A stretch of DNA of 64,000 bases from Pseudooceanicola endophyticus (GTDB lineage Bacteria; Pseudomonadota; Alphaproteobacteria; Rhodobacterales; Rhodobacteraceae): assembly GCF_018760365.1 (NCBI RefSeq), contig NZ_JAHIAB010000005.1:62001-126000 (forward strand). Direction: 5' to 3'. Position 1 is the stretch's first letter. Every line of letters begins with the position of its first letter. This document shows positions 8,654 through 16,840 of the stretch, piece by piece. Made by a program: the position numbers and the translations under genes. The notes below the pieces were generated by a model that saw nothing but the letters and a program-made list of their open reading frames with translations, searched no databases and was not told the origin of the DNA.

Positions 8654-10306
8654 ATGACAGAGAAGAAGAATGCGACCTTCATGAACCGCCGTCAGGCGAT
8701 CTCTCTCCTCGGGGCGGCGGGCGTCATGGCGCCGGCGATGATCGGGCGCGACAAGGCCTTTGCCGCCAATGCCGATCCGTCGGGCCAGCTGACGCTGGCC
8801 TTCTCTCAGGAACCCACCGTCTTCAACCCCCTGATGCCGCATATCGAGGTCGACGAGGGGGTCTACTACGCGGTCTTCGATCCGCTGTTCGATTTCGATC
8901 CCGATGGCAATTTCTTCCCGATCCTGGTGGCCGAGGTCCCGACGGTCGCCAATGGCGGCATCTCGGCCGATGGCCTGCAATGGAAGGTCAAGCTGAAGCC
9001 GGGCGTCACCTGGCATGACGGCACGCCGTTCACCGCCGAGGACGTGAAATTCTCGCTCGAGCTGACGATGGACCCCGATTTCCGCTCGTTCCGTTCGACC
9101 GGCTACAAGTTCATGCAGAACATCACCGCCGTTTCCGACACGGAGCTGACCTGGGAAATGAGCGAACCCTTCGCGCCGATGGCGGCGATTCTGGCCTCGA
9201 CCTACATCATCCCGAAACATGCCTTCGACGGGGTGGCCGACAAGAACACCGCGCCGTTCAACAATGCGCCGATCGGCACCGGGCCGTTCAAGTTCAAGCA
9301 GCGCATGGCCGGCGATCACATCGAGTTCGAGGCCAATACCGACTACCACATGGACGGCCCCTACCTGAAGACGCTGATCATCAAGTACGTGCCGGATCTG
9401 AACGTCATGTACACCCAGTTCAAGTCGGGCGACATCGACGTGATCGGCCTGCAGTACATCAGCCCCGACCACCTGGGCGAGGCGGAAAAGCTGCCGGGCA
9501 AGGTGGTCAAGCTGGCCGGTGCCGCGACCTTCGAATCCATCGGCCTGAACATGACCAAGCCGCAGTTCCAGGACCCGGCGGTGCGCAAGGCGCTCTACAT
9601 GGCGCTCGACAAGGCCTCGATCATCGACGCGCTCTATTACGGCGTGCCGAAACCGACCGAAACCTACATGCCGCAGCAGTCCTTCTACTACAATCCCGAC
9701 CTGCCCAAGCACGAGTTCAGCATCGAGAAGGCCAATGCCCTGCTGGACGAGGCCGGCTGGAAGAAGGGGGCCGACGGCATCCGCGAAAAGGACGGCGTGA
9801 AGCTGGCTTTCACCAACTCCACCACCGCCGGCAACCACCTGCGCGAACAGGCCCAGCAGTTCTTCCAGCAGACTTTTGAGCAGATCGGCGTCAAGGTCAC
9901 CATCAAGAACTTCCCGCCGGCCGTGATGTGGGGCGACTACTGGATGAATTCCGAGTTCGACTCTGTCGTGGTCGGGCTGAACTGTCTGGCCGGTGCCGAT
10001 CCCGACACCTCGGACTACTTCATGTCCACCATGTCGCCGATCCGGGGCGGTTCGGGGCAGAACACCTTCGCCTACCAGAACCCCAAGGTCGACGAACTTC
10101 TGGTCAAGGGCGCGGCCAGCTTCGTGCCCGAAGAGCGCAAGCCGATCTACCAGGAGATCCAGCAGATCATCCGCGACGACCTGCCGTTCCTGCCGGTCTT
10201 CCAGTACGCGCTGATCAAGGGCTGGAAATCGGATGTCAGCGGGGTGGAGCCGAACGTGAACAACCGGATCGACACCTGGAACGTGCGCGACTGGAAGCGC
10301 AGCTGA
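8654..10306 (+). CDS. ABC transporter substrate-binding protein, family 5 (peptide/opine type)
   Basis: A 550-aa periplasmic receptor. Residues 11-39 form a twin-arginine-like signal (NRRQAISLLGAAG, then AFA cleavage), suggesting export by Tat. The mature part has SBP_bac_5 hallmarks: EPTVFNPLMP near the N-terminus, the LKPGVTWHDGTPFTAEDVKF block at about 112-131 and a C-terminal DLPFLPVFQYALIKGW. Start 8654 has an AGGGAAAG box; an in-frame ATG at 8633 does not. This type binds oligopeptides, opines, nickel or glutathione; the oxidase neighbours make an amine-containing ligand most likely. It feeds the permeases at 10411 and 11373. Confidence 0.9.
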   Translation: MTEKKNATFMNRRQAISLLGAAGVMAPAMIGRDKAFAANADPSGQLTLAFSQEPTVFNPLMPHIEVDEGVYYAVFDPLFDFDPDGNFFPILVAEVPTVANGGISADGLQWKVKLKPGVTWHDGTPFTAEDVKFSLELTMDPDFRSFRSTGYKFMQNITAVSDTELTWEMSEPFAPMAAILASTYIIPKHAFDGVADKNTAPFNNAPIGTGPFKFKQRMAGDHIEFEANTDYHMDGPYLKTLIIKYVPDLNVMYTQFKSGDIDVIGLQYISPDHLGEAEKLPGKVVKLAGAATFESIGLNMTKPQFQDPAVRKALYMALDKASIIDALYYGVPKPTETYMPQQSFYYNPDLPKHEFSIEKANALLDEAGWKKGADGIREKDGVKLAFTNSTTAGNHLREQAQQFFQQTFEQIGVKVTIKNFPPAVMWGDYWMNSEFDSVVVGLNCLAGADPDTSDYFMSTMSPIRGGSGQNTFAYQNPKVDELLVKGAASFVPEERKPIYQEIQQIIRDDLPFLPVFQYALIKGWKSDVSGVEPNVNNRIDTWNVRDWKRS

Positions 10307-10350
10307 TCCGATCCGACGCTGGGCGCCGCGGGGCCTGACCCGCGCGCCCG

Positions 10351-10376
10351 GGGCCGCCGTTTCCGGGCGGCGGCCC
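10351..10376. other. Intercistronic hairpin between binding protein and permease
   Basis: Nine-base perfect arms GGGCCGCCG / CGGCGGCCC with an 8-nt loop, 45 bp after the binding-protein stop. This is the usual place for a hairpin that protects the abundant binding-protein mRNA and lowers read-through into the permeases. Confidence 0.5.
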
Positions 10377-10410
10377 GCCTTGCCACCCCACGTCGCAAAG
10401 GGCATCCGGC

Positions 10411-11361
10411 ATGTTGCGCTATATCACCTCCCGGCTCGGCCAGAGCCTTATCCTGCTGGTCATCGTTTCCTTCATCGGCTTCGCGGTGCTGACCCTTGCA
10501 CCGGGCGGGCCGCTGTCGCAATTCGCGCTGAGCCCGGGGATGACTCAGGAACAGATCGCCAAGATCGCCGCGCAGATGGGCCTCGACCGGCCGCTGCCGG
10601 TGCAGTATTTCGACTGGCTGCGCCACCTGGTGGTGGGCGACTGGGGCACCTCCTACCGCGACGGCCAGCCGGTGCTGGCGGTGATCGGCAGCCACCTGTT
10701 CGCGACATTGCTGCTGATGGGCACGGCCACCGTGATCTCGGTCAGCCTGGGCAGCGCCATCGGCATCGCCAGCGCCCTGCGGCGCGGCACCGCCTTCGAC
10801 TACACCATGGCGGTTCTGGCCATGGTGGCCCTGTCGATCCCGACCTTCTGGTTCGGCCTGATCGCGATCTACGCCTTCTCGCTGCAGCTGGGCTGGCTGC
10901 CGGCGGGCAACATGTACACCGTGGGCGACGGATCGGTGCTGGATTACCTGCGCCACCTGATCCTGCCGGCGGTGGTGCTGGCGCTGGTCGATGTCGCGGT
11001 CTGGAGCCGCTACATGCGGACCTCGACGCTGACGGTGATCAATCAGGACTTCGTGCGCACCGCGCGGGCCAAGGGGCTGACCCGGCGCCGCATCCTCTTC
11101 AGGCATATCGTCGGCAATTCGCTGGTGCCCATGGTGACGCTGGCGGGCCTGCAGCTGCCGACGGTGCTGGGCGGCGCGCTGGTGACGGAGACCGTCTTTA
11201 CCTGGCCGGGCATGGGGCGGCTGTTCCTCGATAGCCTCGGCTATTCCGACTACCCGGTGGTGATGGGGCTGCTGATGGCCTCGGCCATCCTGGTGCTGCT
11301 GGGCAACCTGGCCGCCGACCTGATCGTCGCGCTGATCGACCCGCGCATCCTGCTGGACTGA
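10411..11361 (+). CDS. ABC transporter permease, DppB/OppB type
   Basis: A 316-aa inner-membrane subunit with six predicted helices, the first at about 10-30. The family N-terminal region includes LAPGGPLSQF and MGLDRPLPVQY. The EAA coupling loop that contacts the ATPase is QDFVRTARAKGLTRRRILF, and TETVFTWPGMGRL is the typical DppB C-terminal motif. It pairs with the DppC-type gene 11 bp downstream to form the channel driven by the fused ATPase at 4186. Confidence 0.92.
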   Translation: MLRYITSRLGQSLILLVIVSFIGFAVLTLAPGGPLSQFALSPGMTQEQIAKIAAQMGLDRPLPVQYFDWLRHLVVGDWGTSYRDGQPVLAVIGSHLFATLLLMGTATVISVSLGSAIGIASALRRGTAFDYTMAVLAMVALSIPTFWFGLIAIYAFSLQLGWLPAGNMYTVGDGSVLDYLRHLILPAVVLALVDVAVWSRYMRTSTLTVINQDFVRTARAKGLTRRRILFRHIVGNSLVPMVTLAGLQLPTVLGGALVTETVFTWPGMGRLFLDSLGYSDYPVVMGLLMASAILVLLGNLAADLIVALIDPRILLD

Positions 11362-11372
11362 AGGAGGCTGAC

Positions 11373-12254
11373 ATGACCGCCATGACCACCGAACCCGCCC
11401 GTCGCCCTCCGTTCCTGAAATCCCGCGCGCTGCGCCGTTTCGTCCGGCACCGCCTGGCGCTGGTGGGCCTGGTCATGGTCGTGCTGCTGAGCACGGCCTG
11501 TTTCCTGGGGCCCCACCTGCTGGCCTATGACGAACTGTCGATCGACCTGCGCGCCCGTTTCGCGCCGCCCTTCAGCGGGGCGCATATCTTCGGCACCGAT
11601 CCGCTGGGCCGCGACATTGCCGCGCGGCTGTTCCATGCCGGGCAGATCTCCATGGCGGTGGGCTTTTCGGTGATGATCATCGCCACCTGCTTCGGCTCCG
11701 TCATCGGGGTGGTCTCGGGCTATTACGGCGGCAGGACCAGCGCCGTGCTGATGCGGGTCGTCGATGCCTTCCTGTCCTTCCCCTCGGTCTTCCTGCTGCT
11801 GGCGCTGGCGGCCTTCATCCAGCCGGGGCCGGTGATGATCGCGCTGATCATCGCCTCGACCAGCTGGATGGAAGTGGCCCGCATCGTCGAGGCCGAGGTG
11901 AAATCGCTGCGCAACCAGGACTTCGTGCAGGCCGCCCACATGCTGGGCCTGACGGGCCGCTGGATCATGTTCCGGGAACTGCTGCCCAACGCCATCGGTC
12001 CGATCATCGTCGCCGCCACCCTGACGGTGGCCCGCGCCATCCTGCTGGAGGCCTATATCAGCTTCCTCGGCTACGGCATCCAGCCGCCGCTGCCCAGCTG
12101 GGGCAACATGCTGAACGGCGCCCAGCAATACCTGCAATCGGCGCCCTGGCTGGCGATCGTGCCGGGCCTTGCGATCACCATCGCGGTGACCGGGTTCAAC
12201 TTCATCGGCGACGGGCTGCGCGATGCCTTCGACAGCCGCACGCAGGAGCACTGA
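11373..12254 (+). CDS. ABC transporter permease, DppC/OppC type
   Basis: A 293-aa partner permease with a cytoplasmic N-terminus rich in Arg, a first helix at about 32-52 and five further helices. Typical DppC landmarks are HIFGTDPLGRDIAARL, the EAA loop QDFVQAAHMLGLTGRWIMF and LSFLGYGIQPPLPSWGNML-like sequence near the C-terminus. It has a good AGGAGG box 8 bp before the ATG. It ends 1 bp before the next oxidase gene, so import and oxidation are translated from one message. Confidence 0.92.
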   Translation: MTAMTTEPARRPPFLKSRALRRFVRHRLALVGLVMVVLLSTACFLGPHLLAYDELSIDLRARFAPPFSGAHIFGTDPLGRDIAARLFHAGQISMAVGFSVMIIATCFGSVIGVVSGYYGGRTSAVLMRVVDAFLSFPSVFLLLALAAFIQPGPVMIALIIASTSWMEVARIVEAEVKSLRNQDFVQAAHMLGLTGRWIMFRELLPNAIGPIIVAATLTVARAILLEAYISFLGYGIQPPLPSWGNMLNGAQQYLQSAPWLAIVPGLAITIAVTGFNFIGDGLRDAFDSRTQEH

Positions 12255-12255
12255 G

Positions 12256-13581
12256 ATGGCGCCACGGTTTTCCGACTTCACCGCGACGCTCTGGTACGCC
12301 ACTGCCCCCGCCGCCCCGGCAACCGGCCCCCTGCAGGGCGAGCTGCGCGCCGATGTCTGCATTGTCGGTGCCGGGTATTCCGGCCTGACCACGGCGCTTG
12401 AGCTGGCGCGGCAGGGTGTCTCGGTGGTGGTGCTGGAGCGGGCAGAGCTGGGTTTCGGCGGCTCGGGGCGCAATGCCGGGCACTGCACGCCCACCTTCAC
12501 CCATTTCAGCCTGCCGGAGCTGCGCAAGGTGCTGGGCACCCCCTGGGCCGAGCGGCTGATCCGGCGCCAGACCCGCGCCAATGACAAGGTTGCGGAGATG
12601 GTGCAGCGCCATGCCATCGACTGCGAATGGGAGCAGAACGGCTATGTGCAGGGCGCGCTGTTCCCCTCGCATCTGAAGACCCTGCGCGGCCACATGGAAA
12701 GCTACAACGCGGTCGGCGCCCGGACCCGGATGCTGGACCGCGACGAGGCGGAGGCGATCACCGGATCGCCCCGTTTCTACGGCGGCTGGCTGCACGAGGA
12801 AGCCGGTGGGGTCAACGCGCTGGCCTATGCGCGCGGGCTGGGGCGCGCGGTGCTGGAAGAGGGCGGGCAGGTCTTCACCGGGTCGGGCGTCACCGGCTGT
12901 ACCCGGGCGGAGGGCGCCTGGCGCGTCGCCACGCCCGGCGGGGCCGTGCTGGCGGAAAAGGTGATCTACACCACCGGGGCCTATACCGTCGCCGGCTGGC
13001 CGAAACTGGAAGAGACCTTCCGCATCATGCGCGTCTTCGTGGCCGCGACCCAGCCGCTGTCCGCGGAAAGCCAGGCGGCGGTGCTGCCCAGGCGCACCAC
13101 CATCCAGGACGGGCGCGGCGACATCTACGTCTACAAGTACAACCGCGAGAACCGCATCGTCGCCTCGATGTTCCCGATGGGCGCGCGGGGCCGCAATCCG
13201 GCCTATACCCGGCAGGTGCTGTCGGACCGGCTGCGCTGGCTGCATCCCGGCCTGAAGGAAGAGCTGCGGTGGGATTTCTTCTGGTACGGAGAGCTTGACA
13301 TGCAACGGCTGACGGTGCCGCGCCTCTACGGGCTGGCGCCGGGCGTGGTGGCGATGACCGGGCTGTCGGGGCGCGGCGTGCCCACCGGTTCGATGCTGGG
13401 CGGCATCCTGTCGGACTGGGCGCTTGGCCGGCCCGAGGCGGATCTCGACCTGCGGCTCGAACCGCTCAGCCGGCAGCCGCTCTACATGAGCGTCGCGCCG
13501 CAGGCCGCCCTGCGCGGCTACCGTCTGCGCGACAGGCTGCGCGCGCTGCGCCAGAAGGCGCCGCTGCCGCCCCATGCCTGA
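12256..13581 (+). CDS. FAD-dependent oxidoreductase, PuuB/OrdL-like
   Basis: A 441-aa flavoenzyme. The ADP-binding segment CIVGAGYSGLTTALELARQG is at 35-54, then GFGGSGRNAGH, the FAD loop typical of gamma-glutamylputrescine oxidase and related enzymes. The C-terminal MTGLSGRGVPTGSMLGGIL completes the flavin site. It is only distantly related to the two NWGWVR-type oxidases in the same operon. Start ATG 12256 overlaps the GAGCACTGAG region that serves as its ribosome site. A role in oxidising an amine or glutamyl-amine derivative is inferred from family and context; the exact substrate is open. Confidence 0.85.
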   Translation: MAPRFSDFTATLWYATAPAAPATGPLQGELRADVCIVGAGYSGLTTALELARQGVSVVVLERAELGFGGSGRNAGHCTPTFTHFSLPELRKVLGTPWAERLIRRQTRANDKVAEMVQRHAIDCEWEQNGYVQGALFPSHLKTLRGHMESYNAVGARTRMLDRDEAEAITGSPRFYGGWLHEEAGGVNALAYARGLGRAVLEEGGQVFTGSGVTGCTRAEGAWRVATPGGAVLAEKVIYTTGAYTVAGWPKLEETFRIMRVFVAATQPLSAESQAAVLPRRTTIQDGRGDIYVYKYNRENRIVASMFPMGARGRNPAYTRQVLSDRLRWLHPGLKEELRWDFFWYGELDMQRLTVPRLYGLAPGVVAMTGLSGRGVPTGSMLGGILSDWALGRPEADLDLRLEPLSRQPLYMSVAPQAALRGYRLRDRLRALRQKAPLPPHA

Positions 13582-13635
13582 TTTCAGGATCAAGACCCAG
13601 GGCGCCCGCGTGGCGCCGAACCAAGGAGCAGACCC

Positions 13636-14988
13636 ATGCCTGGACCGAAGCCGGATCCGGTCGTCAACACCCCCGAATTGCCGGCGCACGCCGATGTGGT
13701 GATCATCGGCGGCGGCATTGCCGGCGTCGCCACCGCGCTGGAACTGGCCGACCGCGGCCTCAAGGTGGCCCTGTGCGAGAAGGGCCATATTGCCGGAGAG
13801 CAATCCAGCCGCAACTGGGGCTGGGTGCGTCTGACCCATCGTGACCGGCGCGAACTGCCCCTGATGGTGGAAGCGCAGCGCCTGTGGCAGGCGATGGATG
13901 CGCGTATCGGCGCCGATACCGGCTACGTGCGCTGCGGCGTCACCTATACCACCGCCACCGCCCAGGCCTTCGAGGCCGAGCGGTCCGCGCTGGAAGACCT
14001 GCAGCCCTACCAGATCCCGGCCCGGCTGCTGAACCGCGAAGAGGCGCTGGCCCAGTTCCCGGGCCTTTCGCTTGATATAACCGGGGCGCTGCACAACCCC
14101 TATGACGGGCGGGCCGAGCCGCAGAAGGCGGTGCCGGCGATGGCTCGGGCGGTGCAGGCGCGGGGTGGCAGCGTGCATCAGGACTGCGCGGTGCGCGTGG
14201 TCGAAACCGCCGCAGGGCGGGTTTCCGGCGTGGTGACGGAAAAGGGCCGCATCGCCTGTTCGGCCGTGCTGGTTGCCGGGGGCGTCTGGTCGCGGCTGTT
14301 CCTGGGCAACCTGGGGATCGCGCTGCCGCAGCTGCGCACCAAGGGCAACGTGCTGCGCACCGATCCGGTGCCGGACGGGCCCGAGGGGACGCTGAAGTTC
14401 CGCGATTTCACGATGCGACGGCGCGCCGATGGCGGCTATACCATCGCCTCGGCGCTGCCCAGCCGCTACCAGCTGACGCCCGACAGCTTCCGCCTGCTGA
14501 AGGCCTTCCTGCCGACGCTGCGCAACGAATGGCGCAATGTCAGCCTGGGCCTGGGTCCGGCCTTCTTCGAGGCGCTGCGCACCCCGCGCCGCTGGAGCGC
14601 GACCGAGGTCAGCCCCTTCGAACGCGCGCGCGTCCTGGATCCGGTGCCGGACGAGACGCAGATCGACCGCGCGCTCGAGGTCATCCGGGAGGCCTATGAA
14701 CCGTTCCGCACTGCCACCGTGGCGCAGAAATGGGCCGGCTACATTGACGTCCTGCCCGACATCATTCCGGTGATCTCCGGGACGGAGGGGGTGCGCGGCG
14801 GAATTCCGGGCCTTTACGTCTCGACCGGGTTCTCGGGGCACGGTTTCGGGCTGGGCACCGGGGCCGGGCGGCTGGCTGCCGACCTGATCACCGGCGCCGC
14901 TCCGATCGTCGATCCGGCGCCGTTCCGGTTGCACCGGTTCAGCGACGGTTCGGGCATTCGCCCGACGGAAGGCGTGATCCAGCGCTGA
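13636..14988 (+). CDS. FAD-dependent amine/amino-acid oxidase-like protein (DAO superfamily), copy 2
   Basis: A 450-aa paralogue of the oxidase at 7223: both start MPGP, share VVIIGGGIAGVATALEL-type Rossmann sequence, EQSSRNWGWVR and the end block TGFSGHGFG...AGRLAADL...VDPAPFR. They look under half to about half identical by eye. AAGGAG precedes the ATG. It is the last gene of the operon, 54 bp after the PuuB-like gene. Two paralogues kept in one operon suggest two chemically related substrates or successive steps such as sequential demethylations; this is inference. Confidence 0.87.
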   Translation: MPGPKPDPVVNTPELPAHADVVIIGGGIAGVATALELADRGLKVALCEKGHIAGEQSSRNWGWVRLTHRDRRELPLMVEAQRLWQAMDARIGADTGYVRCGVTYTTATAQAFEAERSALEDLQPYQIPARLLNREEALAQFPGLSLDITGALHNPYDGRAEPQKAVPAMARAVQARGGSVHQDCAVRVVETAAGRVSGVVTEKGRIACSAVLVAGGVWSRLFLGNLGIALPQLRTKGNVLRTDPVPDGPEGTLKFRDFTMRRRADGGYTIASALPSRYQLTPDSFRLLKAFLPTLRNEWRNVSLGLGPAFFEALRTPRRWSATEVSPFERARVLDPVPDETQIDRALEVIREAYEPFRTATVAQKWAGYIDVLPDIIPVISGTEGVRGGIPGLYVSTGFSGHGFGLGTGAGRLAADLITGAAPIVDPAPFRLHRFSDGSGIRPTEGVIQR

Positions 14989-15410
14989 TCCGGGGCCGAG
15001 GCGCGGCCCGCCGGACGCGGGTCGGGTTCTTCGTCGTCTTGAACGACTCGATAATTCAGCTTATGTTAATACGAGGATCGGCCCGGACACCCGGACGATC
15101 CGGGTACGGAGGGCGCCGTCGCAGGCCGGCCCGCCTGCCCGAAGGGACCTCGGCGATGGATGTCGTCGCAGTCACTGCGTTCGGATGCGGTCGGGGGCAT
15201 AGGCCCTGCGGCCGTCATCCGTATAAGCCGTACCCAGAGCAAGATCCTGGCCCGGGCGACCAAGCCGGGCCGCTTCTCCGATGCGCCGATCCGTCCGCCC
15301 CAGTCGGGACGGCGCGCTTTGGACGCGTTGGCCCGGCCGGCTCCGGACCTAAGGCAACTGTTTGAAAAAAAGAAAAAGGACCGTTCGCAGAGGTGCTGAA
15401 TATGCCCATA

Positions 15411-15428
15411 ATGTGCGAAATTGCACAT
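15411..15428. promoter_or_regulatory. Palindrome ATGTGC N6 GCACAT upstream of secreted-protein pair
   Basis: Six-base perfect arms around gaaatt, 149 bp before the first gene. Its right half (aaattgcacat) is echoed 29 bp later by aaattgtgcat at 15447-15457, about three helical turns away. This layout suits a dimeric or LysR-type regulator. Confidence 0.5.
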
Positions 15429-15446
15429 GAGCTCTAATAATTTGGC

Positions 15447-15469
15447 AAATTGTGCATCAGTGCGAAAAA
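15447..15469 (+). promoter_or_regulatory. Shared upstream box, copy A
   Basis: AATTGTGCAT-CAGTGCGAAAA here matches AATTGTGCATTCAGAGCGAAAA at 49337-49358 with one base change and one indel. Both lie 105-120 bp before the start codon of a paralogous secreted protein, so this is probably a common promoter or operator element. Confidence 0.55.
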
Positions 15470-15529
15470 GTCCTATCAACAAACAGCGGCTAATCACCGG
15501 AACCGTCCGGGTCTATCTCAGCTGCATCA

Positions 15530-15547
15530 GACGCAAACGACCGCGTC
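15530..15547 (+). other. Leader hairpin, copy A
   Basis: GACGC N8 GCGTC stem-loop 29 nt before the start codon, followed by a CCC-AACG-ACGAAGGA stretch. The same stem with the same 8-nt loop length and similar flanks occurs at 49419-49436 before the third paralogue. Possible translational control element. Confidence 0.4.
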
Positions 15548-15576
15548 GCCCCAAACGCAAACGAAGGAACACAGAC

Positions 15577-15885
15577 ATGAAACGCGCAGCTTTTGCCCTT
15601 ACCGCCCTGATCGCCGCCACCACCGCCGGTGCCGCTTTCGCCAATGTCGATGACGCCGCCTACAGCAATGTCCAGGTGCCCGCCGCCTCGGTCTATGCCT
15701 CGCCGGAAAACGAAGGCATTGCCTCTGCCACGGTGACGCTGACCTCCGGCACCACGACGCTGGCCGATGCCTCGGTGCTCAACACCGCCGACCGGATGCG
15801 CCGCAGCCTGCATGTCGGCGACCAGATCAATGTCACCAGCTTCCCGCGCGCCGATGTGCCGCTGCTGGCCACCTCGGGCCGCTGA
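15577..15885 (+). CDS. Small secreted protein, paralogue 1 (unknown family)
   Basis: A 102-aa protein with a clean Sec signal peptide (MKRAAFALTALIAATTAG, AFA cleavage at about 22). The mature ~80 residues are Thr/Ser/Ala/Val-rich, have no Cys and end in TSFPRADVPLLATSGR. I do not recognise a named family. It is duplicated in tandem at 15925 and has a third, diverged paralogue of identical length at 49463. AAGGAA lies 8 bp before the ATG. Likely periplasmic or extracellular; the conserved C-terminus probably matters most. Function unknown. Confidence 0.8.
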   Translation: MKRAAFALTALIAATTAGAAFANVDDAAYSNVQVPAASVYASPENEGIASATVTLTSGTTTLADASVLNTADRMRRSLHVGDQINVTSFPRADVPLLATSGR

Positions 15886-15924
15886 GCCCCGGGCGTTAAC
15901 CTCTAGACAGGAAGGAACACAGAC

Positions 15925-16233
15925 ATGAAACGCGCAACTTTCGCCCTTACCGCCCTGATCGCCGCCACCACCGCCGGTGCCGCTTTCGCCAATGTCGATG
16001 ACGCCGCCTACAGCAGTGTCCAGGTGCCCGCCGCCTCGGTCTACGCCTCGCCGGAAAACGAAGGCATCGCCTCTGCCACGGTGACGCTGACCTCCGGCAC
16101 CACGACGCTGGCCGATGCCTCGGTGCTCAACACCGCCGACCGGATGCGCCGCAGCCTGACGGTCGATGACCAGATCAATGTCACCAGCTTCCCGCGCCCC
16201 GATGTGCCGCTGCTGGCCACTTCGGGCCGCTGA
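15925..16233 (+). CDS. Small secreted protein, paralogue 2 (unknown family)
   Basis: A 102-aa near-copy of the protein at 15577. Differences are Ala5 to Thr, Asn to Ser in AYSSVQV, His to Thr and Gly to Asp in SLTVDDQ, and Ala to Pro in TSFPRPDVPLLA. The Sec signal and C-terminal motif are intact, so both copies look functional. The GAAGGAACACAGAC ribosome site is duplicated with it. A terminator follows at 16279-16341. Confidence 0.8.
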   Translation: MKRATFALTALIAATTAGAAFANVDDAAYSSVQVPAASVYASPENEGIASATVTLTSGTTTLADASVLNTADRMRRSLTVDDQINVTSFPRPDVPLLATSGR

Positions 16234-16278
16234 TCGCCCCATTGATCGCCCCGCCTGAGCCGCGAGGCTCAAGCCAAG

Positions 16279-16341
16279 ACCCCCGGATCCCGTTCCGTTG
16301 CCCCAAAGTCCCGGGGACCGGAAGCGGGACCCGGGGTTTTT
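16279..16341 (+). terminator. Intrinsic terminator after the tandem secreted-protein genes
   Basis: Long GC stem pairing CCCCCGGATCCCGTTCCG with CGGAAGCGGGACCCGGGG, then five T. It closes the two-gene unit 46 bp after the second stop. Confidence 0.75.
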
Positions 16342-16408
16342 CATGTTCGGGGGGCAGAACTGGTAAGGTCTTCCCGCTAGGCTGACCGGGAACCAAAGAG
16401 GATCCGCG

Positions 16409-16840
16409 ATGCCCCGCCGCCTGCTGCCTGCCCTGCTGATGCTGCTCACGGCCGGATGTCTTCCGGCGCCCGGTCCCGCAACGGTGCCGGTTCCGGTGAC
16501 GACGGTCGGGCGTTATTACGAAGCGCTTGGCGCCGGCCGGTACGAGGCCGCCTTCGCGTTCTGGGCCGCAGACACGGCCATGCACCGCGACGGGCCGGAA
16601 CGGTTCGCCCAGGCCATGCAGCCCTATCAGGCGGTCGCCGCCCGGACGCTCAGCCCGATCCGCATCGGCGCCTCCGGCATGGATCTGCTGGCGCGGGTTC
16701 CGGTAGAGGTCGCGCTGACCCGCAGGGGAGAGGCGCTGCAACGCCGCGGAGAGGTGACGCTGCGCTGCAGTCCGCTGCCCGATTGCCAGGGGCGCGAGTC
16801 GGTCTGGAAACTGACAGGCATTACCCTGTCGCCGGGCTGA
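16409..16840 (+). CDS. Small lipoprotein, NTF2-like (unknown function)
   Basis: A 143-aa protein with a lipoprotein signal: RR start, hydrophobic LLPALLMLL and lipobox LTAGC, so Cys17 would be lipidated. The body (VTTVGRYYEALGAGRYEAAF, then a long beta-rich half ending GRESVWKLTGITL) resembles small NTF2/SnoaL-like folds, but this is only a structural impression. Two Cys in RCSPLPDCQG may form a disulfide in the periplasm. It abuts the stop of the convergent GGDEF-EAL gene with no gap. Confidence 0.7.
   Translation: MPRRLLPALLMLLTAGCLPAPGPATVPVPVTTVGRYYEALGAGRYEAAFAFWAADTAMHRDGPERFAQAMQPYQAVAARTLSPIRIGASGMDLLARVPVEVALTRRGEALQRRGEVTLRCSPLPDCQGRESVWKLTGITLSPG

Larger units (their letters stand above)
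14989..15576. other. 588-bp intergenic region before the tandem secreted-protein genes
   Basis: No convincing gene. The first 380 bp are GC-rich and hold only short frames without family resemblance. From about 15361 the sequence turns AT-rich and carries a palindrome (15411-15428), a second related half-site (15447-15457), a box also present before the third paralogue, and a leader hairpin (15530-15547). It looks like a long regulatory region. Confidence 0.5.
15563..16233 (+). repeat. Tandem duplication of a 323-bp unit
   Basis: Copy 1 is 15563-15885 and copy 2 is 15911-16233, a 348-bp period. Each begins in the ribosome-binding site (gaaggaacacagac) and ends at the stop codon. The promoter and leader hairpin are not duplicated, so both copies should be read from the upstream promoter. 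The encoded proteins differ at only five residues, so the event is recent or homogenised. Confidence 0.9.

Noticed and set aside
7193-10405. 1070-codon minus-strand frame over the oxidase and binding protein
   Set aside because: Shadow of genes with Rossmann and SBP_bac_5 motifs.
15160-15399. 79-codon frame upstream of the tandem secreted-protein genes
   Set aside because: No ribosome-binding site, basic low-complexity translation, and it ends within the AT-rich regulatory zone. Cannot be supported.
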